Below, in pieces: positions 13,021 through 24,267 of a stretch of 64,000 nucleotides of DNA. The position numbers were made by a program, and so were the translations under genes. The notes under the pieces are model-generated. The model was not told the DNA's origin, did not search any database, and saw only the letters and a list, made by a program, of their open reading frames with translations. This stretch comes from Ilyonectria destructans (Eukaryota; Ascomycota; Sordariomycetes; Hypocreales; Nectriaceae). Each line of letters starts with the position of its first letter. Position 1 is the stretch's first letter. Location of the stretch: positions 930,001 through 994,000 of the forward strand of contig JAHEWK010000005.1 of assembly GCA_020740775.1 (NCBI GenBank), given 5' to 3'.

Positions 13021-13710
13021 ATGAAGACCGCCGCCTTCACCGTCGCCCTCCTGGGCCTCCTCCCCTCCACCTTCGCCCAGACTCTGGCCGCCTCGCCCAC
13101 CGAGTCCTACGGCTGCGAGCCTCACGGCGACCACTACCACTGCGAGGGTGCCCGCGCCACTCTCAGCACCGTCGTGACTTCTGCGGCCGCTGCTGCCACC
13201 ACCGAGGCGCATGACCACGATGAGGATGACCATGATGAGGATGAGCACACCGATGCTTCCGGAACCGGAACTCTGGCTGCCTCTCCTACTGAGTCGTATG
13301 GCTGTGAGCCCCATGGTGACCACTACCATTGCGAGGGTGCTCGCGCCACTCTAAGCACCGTTGTCTCACAGGCTGCTGCTGCCACCACCACCGAGGCCCA
13401 CGACCACGATGACCACGATGATGAGACCGGCACCGGATCCGCTGCTGCCAGCCCTACCGAGTCATACGGTTGTGAGGCCCACGGCGACCACTGGTAAGTC
13501 ACCCTCTGCGTATCCCAATCACCACTGCTAATCATCGTCCAAAGGCACTGCGACGGCGCCCGCGCCACCACTGGCGGAAGCGATTCCACCCCCGCTGCCA
13601 GCGACTCTACTCCCACCGCCAGCAGCAACGCTGTCACTTCCACTGGCGCCGCCGGTATGGAGATGGTGCCCATTCTGGGCATGGTTGCCGCTGCCGTCCT
13701 GGTTCTCTAA
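13021..13710 (+). CDS. Secreted, probably GPI-anchored His/Cys-repeat protein (putative metal binder)
   Basis: Two exons (13021-13493, 13545-13710; 51-bp intron with a TGCTAATC branch site) encode 212 residues. A signal peptide (MKTAAFTVALLGLLPSTFAQ) is followed by three copies of a unit built on ASPTESYGCEPHGDHYHCEG, with paired Cys at 32/41, 95/104 and 151/160. Acidic, His-rich linkers (HDHDEDDHDEDEH) separate them. The C-terminus is Ser/Thr-rich and ends in a hydrophobic tail (GMVAAAVLVL) like a GPI-attachment signal. Cys and His spacing plus HDHD linkers suggest divalent-metal binding; that is inference. The intron splits the Trp codon two residues before the last Cys, exactly as introns do in the ectodomain modules of the ZIP transporter downstream. 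I start at 13021 rather than at the upstream in-frame ATG because only it gives the signal peptide. Confidence 0.88.
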
Positions 13711-15075
13711 ACGACTCGAGATCTGAAATGGCTGGACTTGTACTGGCTTGGATCCATTAGACATGGAGCAAATGATAGATGCAAGGATAATTACTTCGAT
13801 TCAGCAGGGCAATTGCTTTATTAATTGAGCCGGATACCAGTGGGTTTCTGGCTTCACGTCTGTGATGTCACGGTTAGTTAGAGAATTAAAGAAGACGGTG
13901 AACTATTCCACGTTAATTGAGTTGAGGCACGGTTCTACAACACCACTTGTTGACTGTCGTGGATGATGATGACTATTACACCCCATTCTCTAAAATAAAG
14001 TAAAAAGTCTCAATCAATTCTTTCTGAATCCTACACACCCTAAACCTATCAGTAGCCGTCCGTTCAGAGTTTTAAGTTAGGTTTCTAATAAGCTTACGCA
14101 TTTGAGCTGCCAAACACCCACGCCAGCCAGCAGCCTCCCCGGCCAAACACACGCAACCACGCCCAGAAAGACCGAATAAAATATTTCCCTCATCCCAGAA
14201 ACCTGCCCTGCACATGCAAGCCATGCGCCGACGCCCTGGTCCGGTCGCGAAAGGGGCGGTTCGGCTTTGTCCCCAGTGCGGCTTGGCGCCGTGATCCATC
14301 TATCCATCCGGGTTCTCAACTTCTCCTTGGTGTTGCTTGCTGCCAACGAAAACCACATAAACAACATGGATACGGTGGAGAAGGCCCCCCGGCGGTTGCG
14401 TCGCCTGAACAGAGCAGTGCCATCGACGTAATACTTCCGCGGGGCGTCCGTGTTGCTGTCGAATCGGGTCTCCCGTGTTGGCTTTGCCATGGAGCCGCAG
14501 TTGACAAGTGACACATATTGCGCCGTCCATATGCACTCTCGCTCCAATACGACCGAACACGCTGTAAGCACCCTGATGTCGGTAGAGTAATCAGTGAATC
14601 ATCATGTTGGCAAGTTGCTCGGCCATGGAACCATTCTACACCAGTCATGTCATAGCCACGAACCTCGTCCTCTCCCAAACCAACTTCCGGAACAGAACAT
14701 ATCATCGCCCCACCGCTCGTCTGTCTACCCATCCCTATCCCTCTCCACCTCGGTGTTTCCTGCAAGAGCACATCGCAAAAGGCCCGGTCTTGCTAAAGCC
14801 CCGTTCCACTGGAGCCCGCCGAAGCTTGGCACTCCATTTGTGAGGACCTTGATGTTGAACGCCTAACCGCACCAGGGGAATCCGCTGTGTCATGCCCTCC
14901 AGGCCCCCACGCCGGCCAAGCAAAAATTCCCGTCTTCGAGAACCTACATATCAGTGCGAGCTCACCACTTGCTACCTCATCTTGATATCCGCCCGAGCCT
15001 TTCTCAGCTGCAATCCCCTGGACTGCTCGTTCTATGCTCTCTCGACGCTCGGTATCTGTCACATACAGGATAATC
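13711..15075. other. Intergenic between the two metal-related genes
   Basis: This 1.37-kb stretch holds the 3' end of the secreted-protein gene and the promoter of the ZIP gene. No coding region is convincing; antisense ORFs of 164 and 151 codons around 14.1-14.8 kb have no recognisable motifs. AT-rich 3'-end-like sequence lies at about 13988-14010. Confidence 0.5.
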
Positions 15076-17200
15076 ATGAGTCGGACTAGGCACAGCTATG
15101 GCGGACCCGCCGTCATGATGGTTGGTGCTCTTCTCTTCGTGGGCATCGTCTCTGCGTCGATGAACCCGATGCGGAGACAGGAAAACTCGGCCACTACGAC
15201 AGCGAGTTCTTCTGGTGAGGAGTTGTCCTCGTTGACGGATTGCCATCTTCACGGAACTGTCCAGTAAGTGAACTCCTCTATCATTAAGATATTATTACTA
15301 TGCTCTTGCTAATCAGCATCCGTCAACTCAGATACTGTCTAGCTGATGCGACTGAGTACCGAATCCTCGCCGACGCAACAGCCACTAAGGACTTCCCATC
15401 GTCCTACACTGACTGCCACGCCCACTCCACAGAGACGTAAATTTTATACCCTTTCCCTTGCAGACAGCTTCTCACCCGTTCTTAGATGGTGCATGTCTCC
15501 CAGCGGCGGCGAGGTCGAGATCGTCGGCGCCGACGCCACCGTCACAGAGGATGCCGCTTCTGCTACGGCTTCAGAAACCGGGACTTCGGCCAGCCTGACC
15601 ATCACTGCTGTCACTGATTGCCATCTGGAATCAAGCTCCGTGTACGATATCCTCTCTCTAAGCTACACGTCTGAACCATGCAACTGATAGATCCTCAGAC
15701 TCTGCACAGCTGATTCGACGGAATACTACGTCCAGACCACCATCACTGTAACCAGCGACGTGCCAGCTGAGTTCACCGGATGCCACAGCCACGACACCGA
15801 AATGTAAGTCTCAAACCAGCACAGCATCGCAAAATCTTTAACGAACGGTCTTCACTTGGAATCCGTGCTAACCAAACTCAGCTACTGCTTCACAGACGAC
15901 GGCGAAGCCAGCATCATAGCAGTCGAAGACATCGAATCCGGAGAGTCGGATCCCGACGAGGAACACTGTCACTTCCACGCTGGCGTCGAGTAAAAGCCCC
16001 CCTTCCCTTCAATCTCTGTGTTCCTCTTGTTGGTACTAACACCGACAGACACTGCACCGGCGGAAACTCTGAAGAATCTGCAGCCACCTGCGAGCGAACC
16101 GATCGCGACTACAACATCTCCATCCGAATCGGCATGCTTTTCGTCGTCCTTGCCGCGAGCTCAATTGGTACGCTTCCCTGAACCAACCCGCAAGTCCGCA
16201 CTAACAGCAGCAGGTGTCTTTGGCCCCATCCTCATGGCGACCTTCACGCCGGTCAAGTCCAACCTATTCCTCATCGTCCTCAAGCAATTCGGCACCGGCG
16301 TCATCATCTCAACCGCGTTCGTCCACGTACGTGCCTCTTCTTCGACATCCCATTCAGACCGCACTAACTCGGCCAACAGCTGTACACGCACGCGAGCATG
16401 ATGCTCACCAACGAATGCCTCGGGGAGCTGGAGTACGAGGGCACAACTTCGGCCATCATCATGGCTGGTCTATTCCTCTCGTTCCTGATTGAGTTTATTG
16501 TCCAGCGGGCTATTCGATGGCAAGCCAAGAAGAAGAGCGAGACTGACGAGTCCGACTCGTCTCCCAAGGTTGTTGCGTCGGCCGAGATGGCCAACATTAC
16601 CATCATGGAGACTGGTATCATCTTCCACTCGCTGCGTAAGTCGTCTCTCTCCTCCTTTAACACAACACTGACAAGTTAGTCATCGGCATCACCCTTGTCG
16701 TCGCTGGCGACTCCTTCTTCATCACCCTCGCCATCGTCATCATCTTCCACCAGCTCTTCGAAGGCATCGCGCTGGGCACACGTATCGCATCTCTCGGCCA
16801 CGGCGGTGTCGCCTTTTCCCACACCGACCACGCCCACATACACGCCCACGACGCCCCCATCGGCCCGCCCGTCGACCGCAGCCAGCCGTCGACGGTGTCG
16901 CTGACCAAGAAGCTCCTCCTGGCATCTGGCTTTGCGCTGGTGACGCCCATCGGCATGGCTATCGGCATCGGTGTTCTGGATGTCTTCAACGGCAACGACC
17001 CCAAGACGCTGATTGCCATTGGTACGCTGGATGCGCTCTCGGCTGGTATCCTGATTTGGGTTGGCTTGGTGGAGATGTGGGCGCATGACTGGATGCTCGG
17101 CGGCGAGTTGACGGATGCAAATGCACTGACGACGATACTGGCCATGTGTGGATTGCTCTCCGGCATGATTCTCATGAGTGTGCTCGGAAAGTGGGCTTAA
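15076..17200 (+). CDS. ZIP-family zinc transporter with five-module Cys/His ectodomain
   Basis: Nine exons (15076-15263, 15332-15436, 15486-15641, 15699-15803, 15882-15989, 16049-16167, 16214-16326, 16380-16635, 16680-17200) join to 556 residues. A signal-like N-terminus (VMMVGALLFVGIVSAS) precedes an extracellular region of about 170 residues with modules DCHLHGTVQYC, DCHAHSTETWC, DCHLESSSVLC, GCHSHDTEIYC and HCHFHAGVEHC. Then come eight predicted helices of a ZIP (Zrt/Irt) importer, with the metal-pathway motifs HSLLIGITLVV (TM4) and HQLFEGIALG (TM5). The loop after TM5 is His-rich (HTDHAHIHAHD). Zinc uptake at the plasma membrane is the expected role. Introns 1-5 all fall in phase 2, one inside each ectodomain module. 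The start at 15076 is preferred over 15034 because it leads straight into the signal sequence. Confidence 0.93.
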
Positions 17201-17391
17201 GCATGTCTATCAGGCTATCTTGTGGTACATTGAGAATGTCGTATCTAGAACCATTGGTGAAACTTGACAAGGAACAATGCCATAGCATATATTCTACCCT
17301 GAAGTAATCTCGCATTAATCACATCACTCCTTCTCATTGTCTTGTCCTCGCAACTCTTGACCATTTCCCTGCCATTCGTCGAATCCATCTA

Positions 17392-18471
17392 TTAGTCCTT
17401 CTTGGCCCACGCAGCCTTTAGTCTTTTTGCCATAGTTCCCATATTGAAGAAGATGGCTATGAAACGCTCACTCATCCACCTCGGCAACAAAGTCGTGCAC
17501 CACACAGTTCCCGACATGCCACCAGCCCAGTACCATTCCGGCGTGGCCCCAATCCACCCGCCGAGCCAGCCCTCGCCCTTGAGCGCCTGAGTGACAATCT
17601 TGCGGGCGTAGGCCTCAGTCGGCACCGTGGCACTGGTCTGGCTGAATGTCAAGCGGCGTTCAAACATGTCGTTGACGGGCATGTACAGCGAGCCGGCGGG
17701 CAGCGTGCGGTGGAAGTGACTAGCGATGTTGGACTGCACAGTACCGGTCATGGCGACCATGACGCGGACGCCGAAAGGACGCAACTCCATGCGCAGGGCG
17801 CGAGAGTAGGTGTTGATAGCGCCCTTGGTGGAGGAGTAGATGGCGCCGAAGAGGTAGGGGACGACGGAGGAGATTGACGAAATGTTGATGATGAGGCCGC
17901 GAGCTTGTATGAGCAGAGGGGCAAAGGTCTTGGCCGTAGACATGGGGCCAAAGACATTGACCTCGTATGTGGCGCGGACATCATCGAGGTCCATGTCAAG
18001 GGCGGGAATGGTGTGGGTTCGTCCACTGGTATCATCAGGATATGAACTTAGGTTCTCTGCTTTGAGTGGCATGAACTCACGCATTGTTGATGAGAACATC
18101 CAGACGTCCACCGGTGATGGCGCTAACTTTGTCCTTACACTCGTCGATGCTGGCCGGCTTGGTAACGTCCAGCTCCAGGACACTCACGCCGGGACCCTCC
18201 ATGTGGGCGATAAGGCTGGTGTTTCGCGCCGTTGCAATGACATGACAGCCTTTAGATGAATCAGAACGCGAACCACTAGTAATAGCGCACTGCAACTTAC
18301 CCCTTCGCTGGAACTCGAGCGCCAACGCATGGCCAATGCCTCCGGGTGAGCACCTATTGGAGCTCGAGTGTCAGAATCGCATCTCATCCCTAACCAGCCA
18401 CTTGCTTGTGCATGCTGACACCCCGCTGTAACATACCCGGTGATGAGGACAAACGTCTTATTGGACGTCAT
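17392..18471 (-). CDS. Short-chain dehydrogenase/reductase, Ayr1-like
   Basis: Four exons (18471-18437, 18353-18301, 18249-18081, 18025-17392) give 296 residues. Features of classical SDRs are all present: the nucleotide-binding ITGCSPGGIGHALA, NNAG split by the third intron, catalytic Ser in NISSISSVV, and YSSTK (Tyr149, Lys153). The arrangement resembles NADPH-dependent 1-acyldihydroxyacetone-phosphate reductase (Ayr1) and related lipid-droplet or ER reductases, but many fungal SDRs share it, so the substrate is uncertain. The C-terminus has an amphipathic, hydrophobic stretch around GTVWCTTLLPRWM and ends in basic residues. It lies tail to tail with the ZIP gene, with 191 bp between the stops. 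Confidence 0.88.
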
Positions 18472-19240
18472 GATGACTTTTTGGTGGTTGATGACAGCAC
18501 TTTAGCCAGTGAATGCGTGGCAATATTCTCGCTGGAGATTGTTTTTGGTGAATTCGACGTTGCAACTCAGACACGATGGGTCCGAGTGAACACAGAAGCA
18601 TGTGCAAATGTGGCCTGGCCGCCGAAAATGCCGACGCTTGTAACCCTTTTCAGACATGGGCGGTAGCTTCCCTCTGAGCTGCCACCCAAAGAAGAAGTGA
18701 TAGTCCCCTCAACCAGACCTATGCGACCAGATCTGTCAACCATGTTACACTCTGTCATTACAAGTAACCAACACGAGACTTAAAAGTGCCCATTGTAGGC
18801 CATCCCAGAATGAATCGCGAAATTCCAGACTCAGGGTCAAGCGGCGGTAGGGCTGGGCAGCCAACTCACTCTCACCGAATTGGTAATTGAGACGCTGCAG
18901 GGCGAATCCTATGAGAATATGTTACCACGAGCTGCACGAAATCGCCCAACAAACGCATACGATATCAGGATTAAAAGAGCCTTAATTTTACAAAGGGAAG
19001 CGTGGCGGTCTGCCGTTTAGTACGTTAGAGCGGACCCCCTGCTACAGACCAACCATCCTGGCTCCTTGCGGCAGAATCCTACGAAAGCAAGATATGTATG
19101 GTACCATTTGCTAGCATCCAAGCCAGTAATCCATCCTCTTTCATCGAACTATCAATGATCAACTGCTTCATTGCCAAACCCCCACCTCCTTGACATCTAA
19201 CCCGCATTTACCACCCCAAAGGTGGTGACTCTCAACCACC
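18472..19240. other. Divergent promoter region of the SDR and HET genes
   Basis: No coding sequence seen. A short perfect inverted repeat (ACCACC/GGTGGT, 5-nt loop, 19210-19226) sits 15 bp before the HET start codon and could form a hairpin in its leader. Confidence 0.5.
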
Positions 19241-21400
19241 ATGCGCATCATGTGGACTCTAGGCGGGGAGCTGGTGGGGCCACGACCCATTACCTTGGGG
19301 AAAAACGTCATCCCAGTTGATCAGTTCCGCGAGGTCAGAAGCCTTGAACAACTAATTAAATCTCTGGAACTAGAGCGCAAGCAAATCAATACCGCGCGAA
19401 AATCACCCTCGCAGCCCACTTCAGGGAGCGTTGACTACAAGAGCCTCGTCAAGCCAGAGCCAACGTCGTCATTCTTCCCTCACCCGCTGCCATCTACACC
19501 CGAAGGCTCTTGGATCCGCCTCGTCGAGCTTCAGCCCTCGGCTTCACTCTGGGCTCCCATTGAATGCAAGCTCCGCCACGTCCGCCTCGCCGAGAACCCC
19601 GTCTACGACGCCCTCTCGTACGCGTGGTCGTGGCAGAATGACTACTCGCAGCCCTTTCAGCCCGTGTACATCGACGGCCACAAGCTCACCATCAGCCTCA
19701 AACTCGCCGAGGCCCTCGTGCACCACCGCAGCCGCGACAGCGTGCGCGTGCTCTGGGTCGACGAGATTTGCATCCCCGAGTTTTCAAACGAGCGGAACGA
19801 GCATGTCCTCGTACGGCGCGACATCTTTCGCGGCGCGGCGACGACCTTGGTCTGGCTTGGTCGGGACAATGGGCTCTCTCAGAGTCTCCACGTCGCCGAG
19901 GACATCATCGACGCCCGCGATAGAATGCGCGCGGCAGGCGACTCGCGCATCGTCGTGGACCTCAAGCCAGGCGATTTTGCCAAACTAAACATCCCCGCTC
20001 CCTGGGACCCGTGCGTGCGCACATGGCTGGCGCTCTTCACACGGCCGTGGTTCCAGGATCTGTGGTCTATTCATGACGTCTGTGTTTCACCAACCGTCAT
20101 CTTGCTGGTCGAGGGCGGTGGCAAGGACTACGGTAACCCAGTTTCCTGGGACTTGTTGATGCGAGGGCTGCATGCGGCGAGAGACCTTGAGTACTTTGCA
20201 CTATGTCGTGAGGACACCACGTTCGCTCGGACTATGGAGCTCGTGAGGACGCAATATCGGGATGCGACCCGGAAGCAGATGAGGATCTTGCCTCTCCTGC
20301 TAGCGGGCAGGCATTATGACGTCGAGCGCATGTTGGACAAGGTATACGGCTTAGTCGGGTTGATAGAACCGCTTCAATCGAGCCAGATTGTTTATGAAGG
20401 CTGGTCAAATCCAGAGAAGTTGTTCATAGACACAGCCATCGCAATCATGGAGCAGGATGGTACGCTCGACCTACTCGGCGTCCCCCGTGGAAGAGACACG
20501 AGGTTACTCACACTGCCAACCTGGGCTCCGGACTGGACCAACTGCTCCCGCCTCATCCAGTCGCTCCAGGGCCTAGAGCTTGACAGTCTTGCCGAACAGA
20601 ACGGCGATGCCATCCCGCAGTTCGCAGCCTCGGGCCCCAGCAGCACTTACACGGTCAAGCTCGGCCCGGAAAACCGCACCCTCGGCGTCTCTGGCTTCAT
20701 CGTGACAAGTATCGAGGCCCTGCATACTATGCATCCGGGTGCGCGAGACATATACAGCCCCTCGCCCTACGAAGGCCTTTTACGCCCTTTTAGCAGCGCC
20801 TCGCTCGAGGACTTTAGAGACTCTGTTTCCAAGAGCATCCAAACTTGGGAGGCCATGAAGGACACGGCAAATCTTACAACCAGCAGCAGCATACATCAGT
20901 CCTACGGCGCGACAGGGGAGTCAGTCCACGCGGCCTTTCGGCAGACGATGGTCGCAGGACGTGTCGGCGCCGACAAAGACACGGTTCAGTTTAGTGATGT
21001 CAAGACCATTGCAGAACACGCAGACATTGTCCTCCAGGGATTGAGGCTGCTGAGGTCCGCAGGTAAACTAACCGGCATCAGAGGTCAAAAAGCACTCCTG
21101 GCGGCACTTCACATCAGCGGCTGGAACCTGCCCGGGCCAGAATTCAGCGCATTCTTCCACCGGTTGTCAGTGATGGAAGGGAGGAGAATGATGAGGGCGA
21201 GCAACGATGGCATGCTTGGAATCGTGCCCCAGGCTGCGCGGGTAGGCGACAAGATTGCCCTGTTGAAGGGAGCGAGACTCCCAATTGTTCTGCGAGAGCG
21301 AGGGTCCGAGTGGGCGGTGATTGGCGAGGCGTACATCCACGGGCTCATGAACGGGGAACGATGGGATGAGGCCAAAGCAGGGGACATGTGGTTGGCCTGA
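19241..21400 (+). CDS. Heterokaryon-incompatibility (HET) domain protein
   Basis: A single uninterrupted 719-residue reading frame. The HET domain spans about residues 120-265, marked by YDALSYAWS, the region around VRVLWVDEICIPE, and VRRDIFRGAATTLVWLG. The invariant ALSYxWG and LWVDALCI blocks are slightly altered (AWS, VDEIC). The rest resembles the long C-terminal extensions of Het-6-type proteins and has no second domain I can name. HET domains trigger cell death after fusion of incompatible hyphae, but most fungal genomes hold dozens of HET genes without proven allorecognition roles. A hydrophobic signal is absent, so a cytosolic location is likely. The ATG at 19241 is the first in frame. 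Confidence 0.9.
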   Translation: MRIMWTLGGELVGPRPITLGKNVIPVDQFREVRSLEQLIKSLELERKQINTARKSPSQPTSGSVDYKSLVKPEPTSSFFPHPLPSTPEGSWIRLVELQPSASLWAPIECKLRHVRLAENPVYDALSYAWSWQNDYSQPFQPVYIDGHKLTISLKLAEALVHHRSRDSVRVLWVDEICIPEFSNERNEHVLVRRDIFRGAATTLVWLGRDNGLSQSLHVAEDIIDARDRMRAAGDSRIVVDLKPGDFAKLNIPAPWDPCVRTWLALFTRPWFQDLWSIHDVCVSPTVILLVEGGGKDYGNPVSWDLLMRGLHAARDLEYFALCREDTTFARTMELVRTQYRDATRKQMRILPLLLAGRHYDVERMLDKVYGLVGLIEPLQSSQIVYEGWSNPEKLFIDTAIAIMEQDGTLDLLGVPRGRDTRLLTLPTWAPDWTNCSRLIQSLQGLELDSLAEQNGDAIPQFAASGPSSTYTVKLGPENRTLGVSGFIVTSIEALHTMHPGARDIYSPSPYEGLLRPFSSASLEDFRDSVSKSIQTWEAMKDTANLTTSSSIHQSYGATGESVHAAFRQTMVAGRVGADKDTVQFSDVKTIAEHADIVLQGLRLLRSAGKLTGIRGQKALLAALHISGWNLPGPEFSAFFHRLSVMEGRRMMRASNDGMLGIVPQAARVGDKIALLKGARLPIVLRERGSEWAVIGEAYIHGLMNGERWDEAKAGDMWLA

Positions 21401-22015
21401 TTTACAGCCGCAGTTCAGCTTTAGGTCGCTATGCAACGGCGTTCCAGTTTCCAGCCAAGTTCGCCTGGAATATCATCTTGCCGTGGTTCAATTGGCCGTC
21501 CACGAGAGGCAAACAAGGCACAGCGACCAACTCAGCTGAGTCCGGCCTAAAGCAGAGCCTGACGTGTTTCTCTCGAACTATCGCCCTGCTAAACCAGAAC
21601 ATAGCCAGTGCCAGAGCATCGGGGCGCCGCCACAATCCGCCACCGGCACGGGCGCGAAGGAGGCCGTTGTTGCCAAGACGAGCCAAAATAGCGAGGTCTG
21701 TGGGTGAGTTCTTGAGGTCTTTGTTCTTGAATAACGTGATATATACGCATTGTACCCGCCATCTACATGTACATCCCCCAATAGACGACACCCAGGATCC
21801 CTTCCAGGTATAAATGAATAAAAATTATCATAAAAAAACTCCGTCCAGGCGCCGCCTTTTGAGCTGTCGGGGCCTCCGTCGCCGACCAAACCATTCGACG
21901 CCCAGCCATTCCTGTGTCCCTGTTTCCTGTTCCAGTTCCCGTTCCTGTATCACGCTGGCCACCCAAATACATCTACATAGGTCCAATTATATCCGAATAG
22001 AGCCTTGACGCACTC
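21401..22015. other. Intergenic between convergent genes
   Basis: This holds the 3' flanks of the HET gene and of the cell-surface protein gene. AT-rich sequence near 21810-21840 and a run of TCCTGTTCC-like repeats at 21910-21950 are visible. No gene supported. Confidence 0.5.
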
Positions 22016-23047
22016 TTACTGCCAGCCTTGTTGCTGGCCCGGGTGTCCTTGGTATCCTTGGTGTCCCTGTTGTCCGCTATGCACCACCGAGCCCGGCATC
22101 TCCACGGCCGCTGTAGTCACCGTGCCCTCCATCTCAAAGACATGCCCAGGCGCAACACCTTGCTGCGGCGGAAGCCCTGGCGCACCCGGGGCGGGATACC
22201 CAGCGGCGGGGTACTGCGTCGGCGCGTTCCAGTTCTTCTGGCCGGGGTCCTGGCTGGGCGCCGGGCTCGGCGTATAGCCCCCCGGCGTCCACGCCGGCTT
22301 GTTGTCATTATAGCCCATGCCCGGCGCGTACTGCGGTGCGGCGCCCTGCGGCTGCAGCTGCTGCTGGTCGGTGGGGAGCATCGGGTGCGATTCCTCGCCG
22401 CCCTTTCGCCGGCGGCGCAGGAGGCAAAAGGCGATGGCGCCGACGATGGCTGCGCCGAGGACTGCGCCGCCGACGCCGATTCCGATGGTGACGGGGGTGG
22501 AGAGGCCGCTCTTTTTGTCGTCGCTGTCCTTGTCGTCCTTGTCCTTGTCGTTGGTGCTGGTCTGGCTTGCGATGACGGTGACTGTCTTGCCGCCTGAAGT
22601 AGTCGTTACGTATTTCGATTCGGACGCTGTTGTTGTGGCCGCATCCGTCGCAGACTGGGTAGCAGACTCCGTTGCCGATGCTGTCGTCGAGGATGCATCA
22701 GCGGAGGAAGACGCGCCCTGAGCAGCAGCCGCCTTGAACTCGGCCTCAGTCAGACCAATGGGCGTATCAGAATTACCACACGCGCCGCTCATGTCAGTGT
22801 AAACCTGATCAACGTCATCCGGGTCCTCGCTGCCGAGGCACTTGGCCGCGTCGGTGACGAAGCCGCTGGTGTTGCTGCACAGGCACTCATTGAGCGCAGC
22901 ATTGGTGTCGCCGGTGCAGGCGGCGCTGTCGGCCGCTTTGTACAGGCAGCTCTGTGCGTTTTTAGGGTAGAAGGAGAAGTCGTTGGAGGCGGCGAGGGAT
23001 AGCGAGGGAGCGAGGAGGAGGAGGGACCACAGCGATCGGGGCGCCAT
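22016..23047 (-). CDS. Single-pass cell-surface protein: Cys-rich ectodomain, TM, Pro/Gln-rich tail
   Basis: An intronless 343-residue type I membrane protein. It has a signal peptide (SLWSLLLLAPSLSLAAS) and an ectodomain with six Cys (34, 44, 55, 57, 70, 90). A Ser/Thr/Ala-rich stalk with several SAT/TES repeats is likely O-glycosylated. A transmembrane helix spans about residues 184-210 (TIGIGVGGAVLGAAIVGAIA), followed at once by RRRRKGG. The cytoplasmic tail is rich in Pro, Gly and Gln. This is the architecture of fungal wall-stress sensors and Skg6/Mid2-like proteins, but the Cys pattern is not a WSC or a full eight-Cys CFEM domain, so I leave it unnamed. I chose the ATG at 23047 because upstream in-frame sequence is hydrophilic and would mask the signal peptide. 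Confidence 0.8.
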   Translation of the reverse strand: MAPRSLWSLLLLAPSLSLAASNDFSFYPKNAQSCLYKAADSAACTGDTNAALNECLCSNTSGFVTDAAKCLGSEDPDDVDQVYTDMSGACGNSDTPIGLTEAEFKAAAAQGASSSADASSTTASATESATQSATDAATTTASESKYVTTTSGGKTVTVIASQTSTNDKDKDDKDSDDKKSGLSTPVTIGIGVGGAVLGAAIVGAIAFCLLRRRRKGGEESHPMLPTDQQQLQPQGAAPQYAPGMGYNDNKPAWTPGGYTPSPAPSQDPGQKNWNAPTQYPAAGYPAPGAPGLPPQQGVAPGHVFEMEGTVTTAAVEMPGSVVHSGQQGHQGYQGHPGQQQGWQ

Positions 23048-24267
23048 TGTGACGTGTTGTGTTGTGTGCGCTCTCCTTTGCTTCGATTTCGATCGCGGGT
23101 CCAGTATCCAGGTGGCAGTGAGCTCCGGCAAGTGATGGCGATTACAATCCCCAGGACTACCACGCAATATCGACAACGAAAGATCCGATTGCGAGCGTGG
23201 TTACGAGAAACCCAGTGGCGGGAGCGACAGTGAAGAGCGAGAGAATGCAGAATTGGCTCAGCTGTCAACCAGCCACCTCAGCTCCGAATGCGCGATGTCC
23301 GAAAGCAGTTGGCGCGGGGGGGAGCAAGCGAGCGATGAAACGAACGAGAGACGATTCGGCCTTGAGGTCCTGTTGAGGGGGTTTTTCCAGCGAGCAGGAG
23401 AGCAAAAAGGGAGACGCGCAGGGGACACGGAGAGGGAAAATGGTGGCTGAAGGGGGGTTGAAGGCCGCCAGTTACCCCGTTCTTATTAATTTCAGGTGAG
23501 GCTCCATCGACGTCCATTCAGCCGTCATTCATTCTGATCCTGTCAGCACAGCACCACCAACACCACACCAGCCAAGGCACCACGGTCGATCAGCTTGCGC
23601 CTCAATCAGAGGAATAACTAGAATGTAATCCTAAACAGGTCTAGGTCTAGGCCATCCGAGTTGTCGCAGGTAGAGGTATACACATGCCAGTTCTCCCAGC
23701 TCCTCCTGAACAGCACCCAACACTGACCAGTGGACGCCCGAGACGGCAAAGGCGGCGACACAAAGGGATCGCCCAAAGCCCGCTCAGCCCCAGGGCGGCG
23801 CAGCACCGACGGAGCCCAGAGGGACGCTAATTATAGTGTTCCGGGGCGATCGCCATAGCCGCCCTGCAGCTGTTGCTTGGCCTTGGGCCTGATTGCCCTG
23901 TAAGGCTAGAGCTGTGACCCTCGCGCCCCACCGTTTCGCGCTGGTTCTTCAACTACCCTATACTGTCAAGTGGCGCGATGAGGGCTCTCATCGTTCCATC
24001 ATCTTACCTCACTTTGAGCCTTCCATCTTTAGAACACAGACATCACATCTCGGCAAGTTCTCGATCCATGTCGATCTCTCCGACTCTCAACGCACGTCAT
24101 CGGGAATACCGAAATCCAACACTGAAGTATGATTTAGGGTACAATGAGATTCAACGTGTACTGACACGTGACCCACTGAGCGACTAAACTTGCCAGGTAG
24201 CACTAAAATCGTGTCCACCCAATCATCCCGGCATCTAAAACCACACCTATCCTATTTAGTGCCCTGA
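23048..24267. other. Intergenic, promoter of the cell-surface gene
   Basis: A 1.2-kb gap. The first 400 bp are purine-rich on the + strand (many GAGCGAGAGA-type runs), so CT-rich in the leader of the gene transcribed leftward. The rest shows no recognisable coding region. Confidence 0.5.

Noticed and set aside
14846..14856. ACCTTGATGTT as a Zap1/ZafA-type zinc-response element upstream of the ZIP gene
   Set aside because: It matches only 8 of 10 defined positions of ACCTTNAAGGT and lacks the second half-site; too weak to claim.
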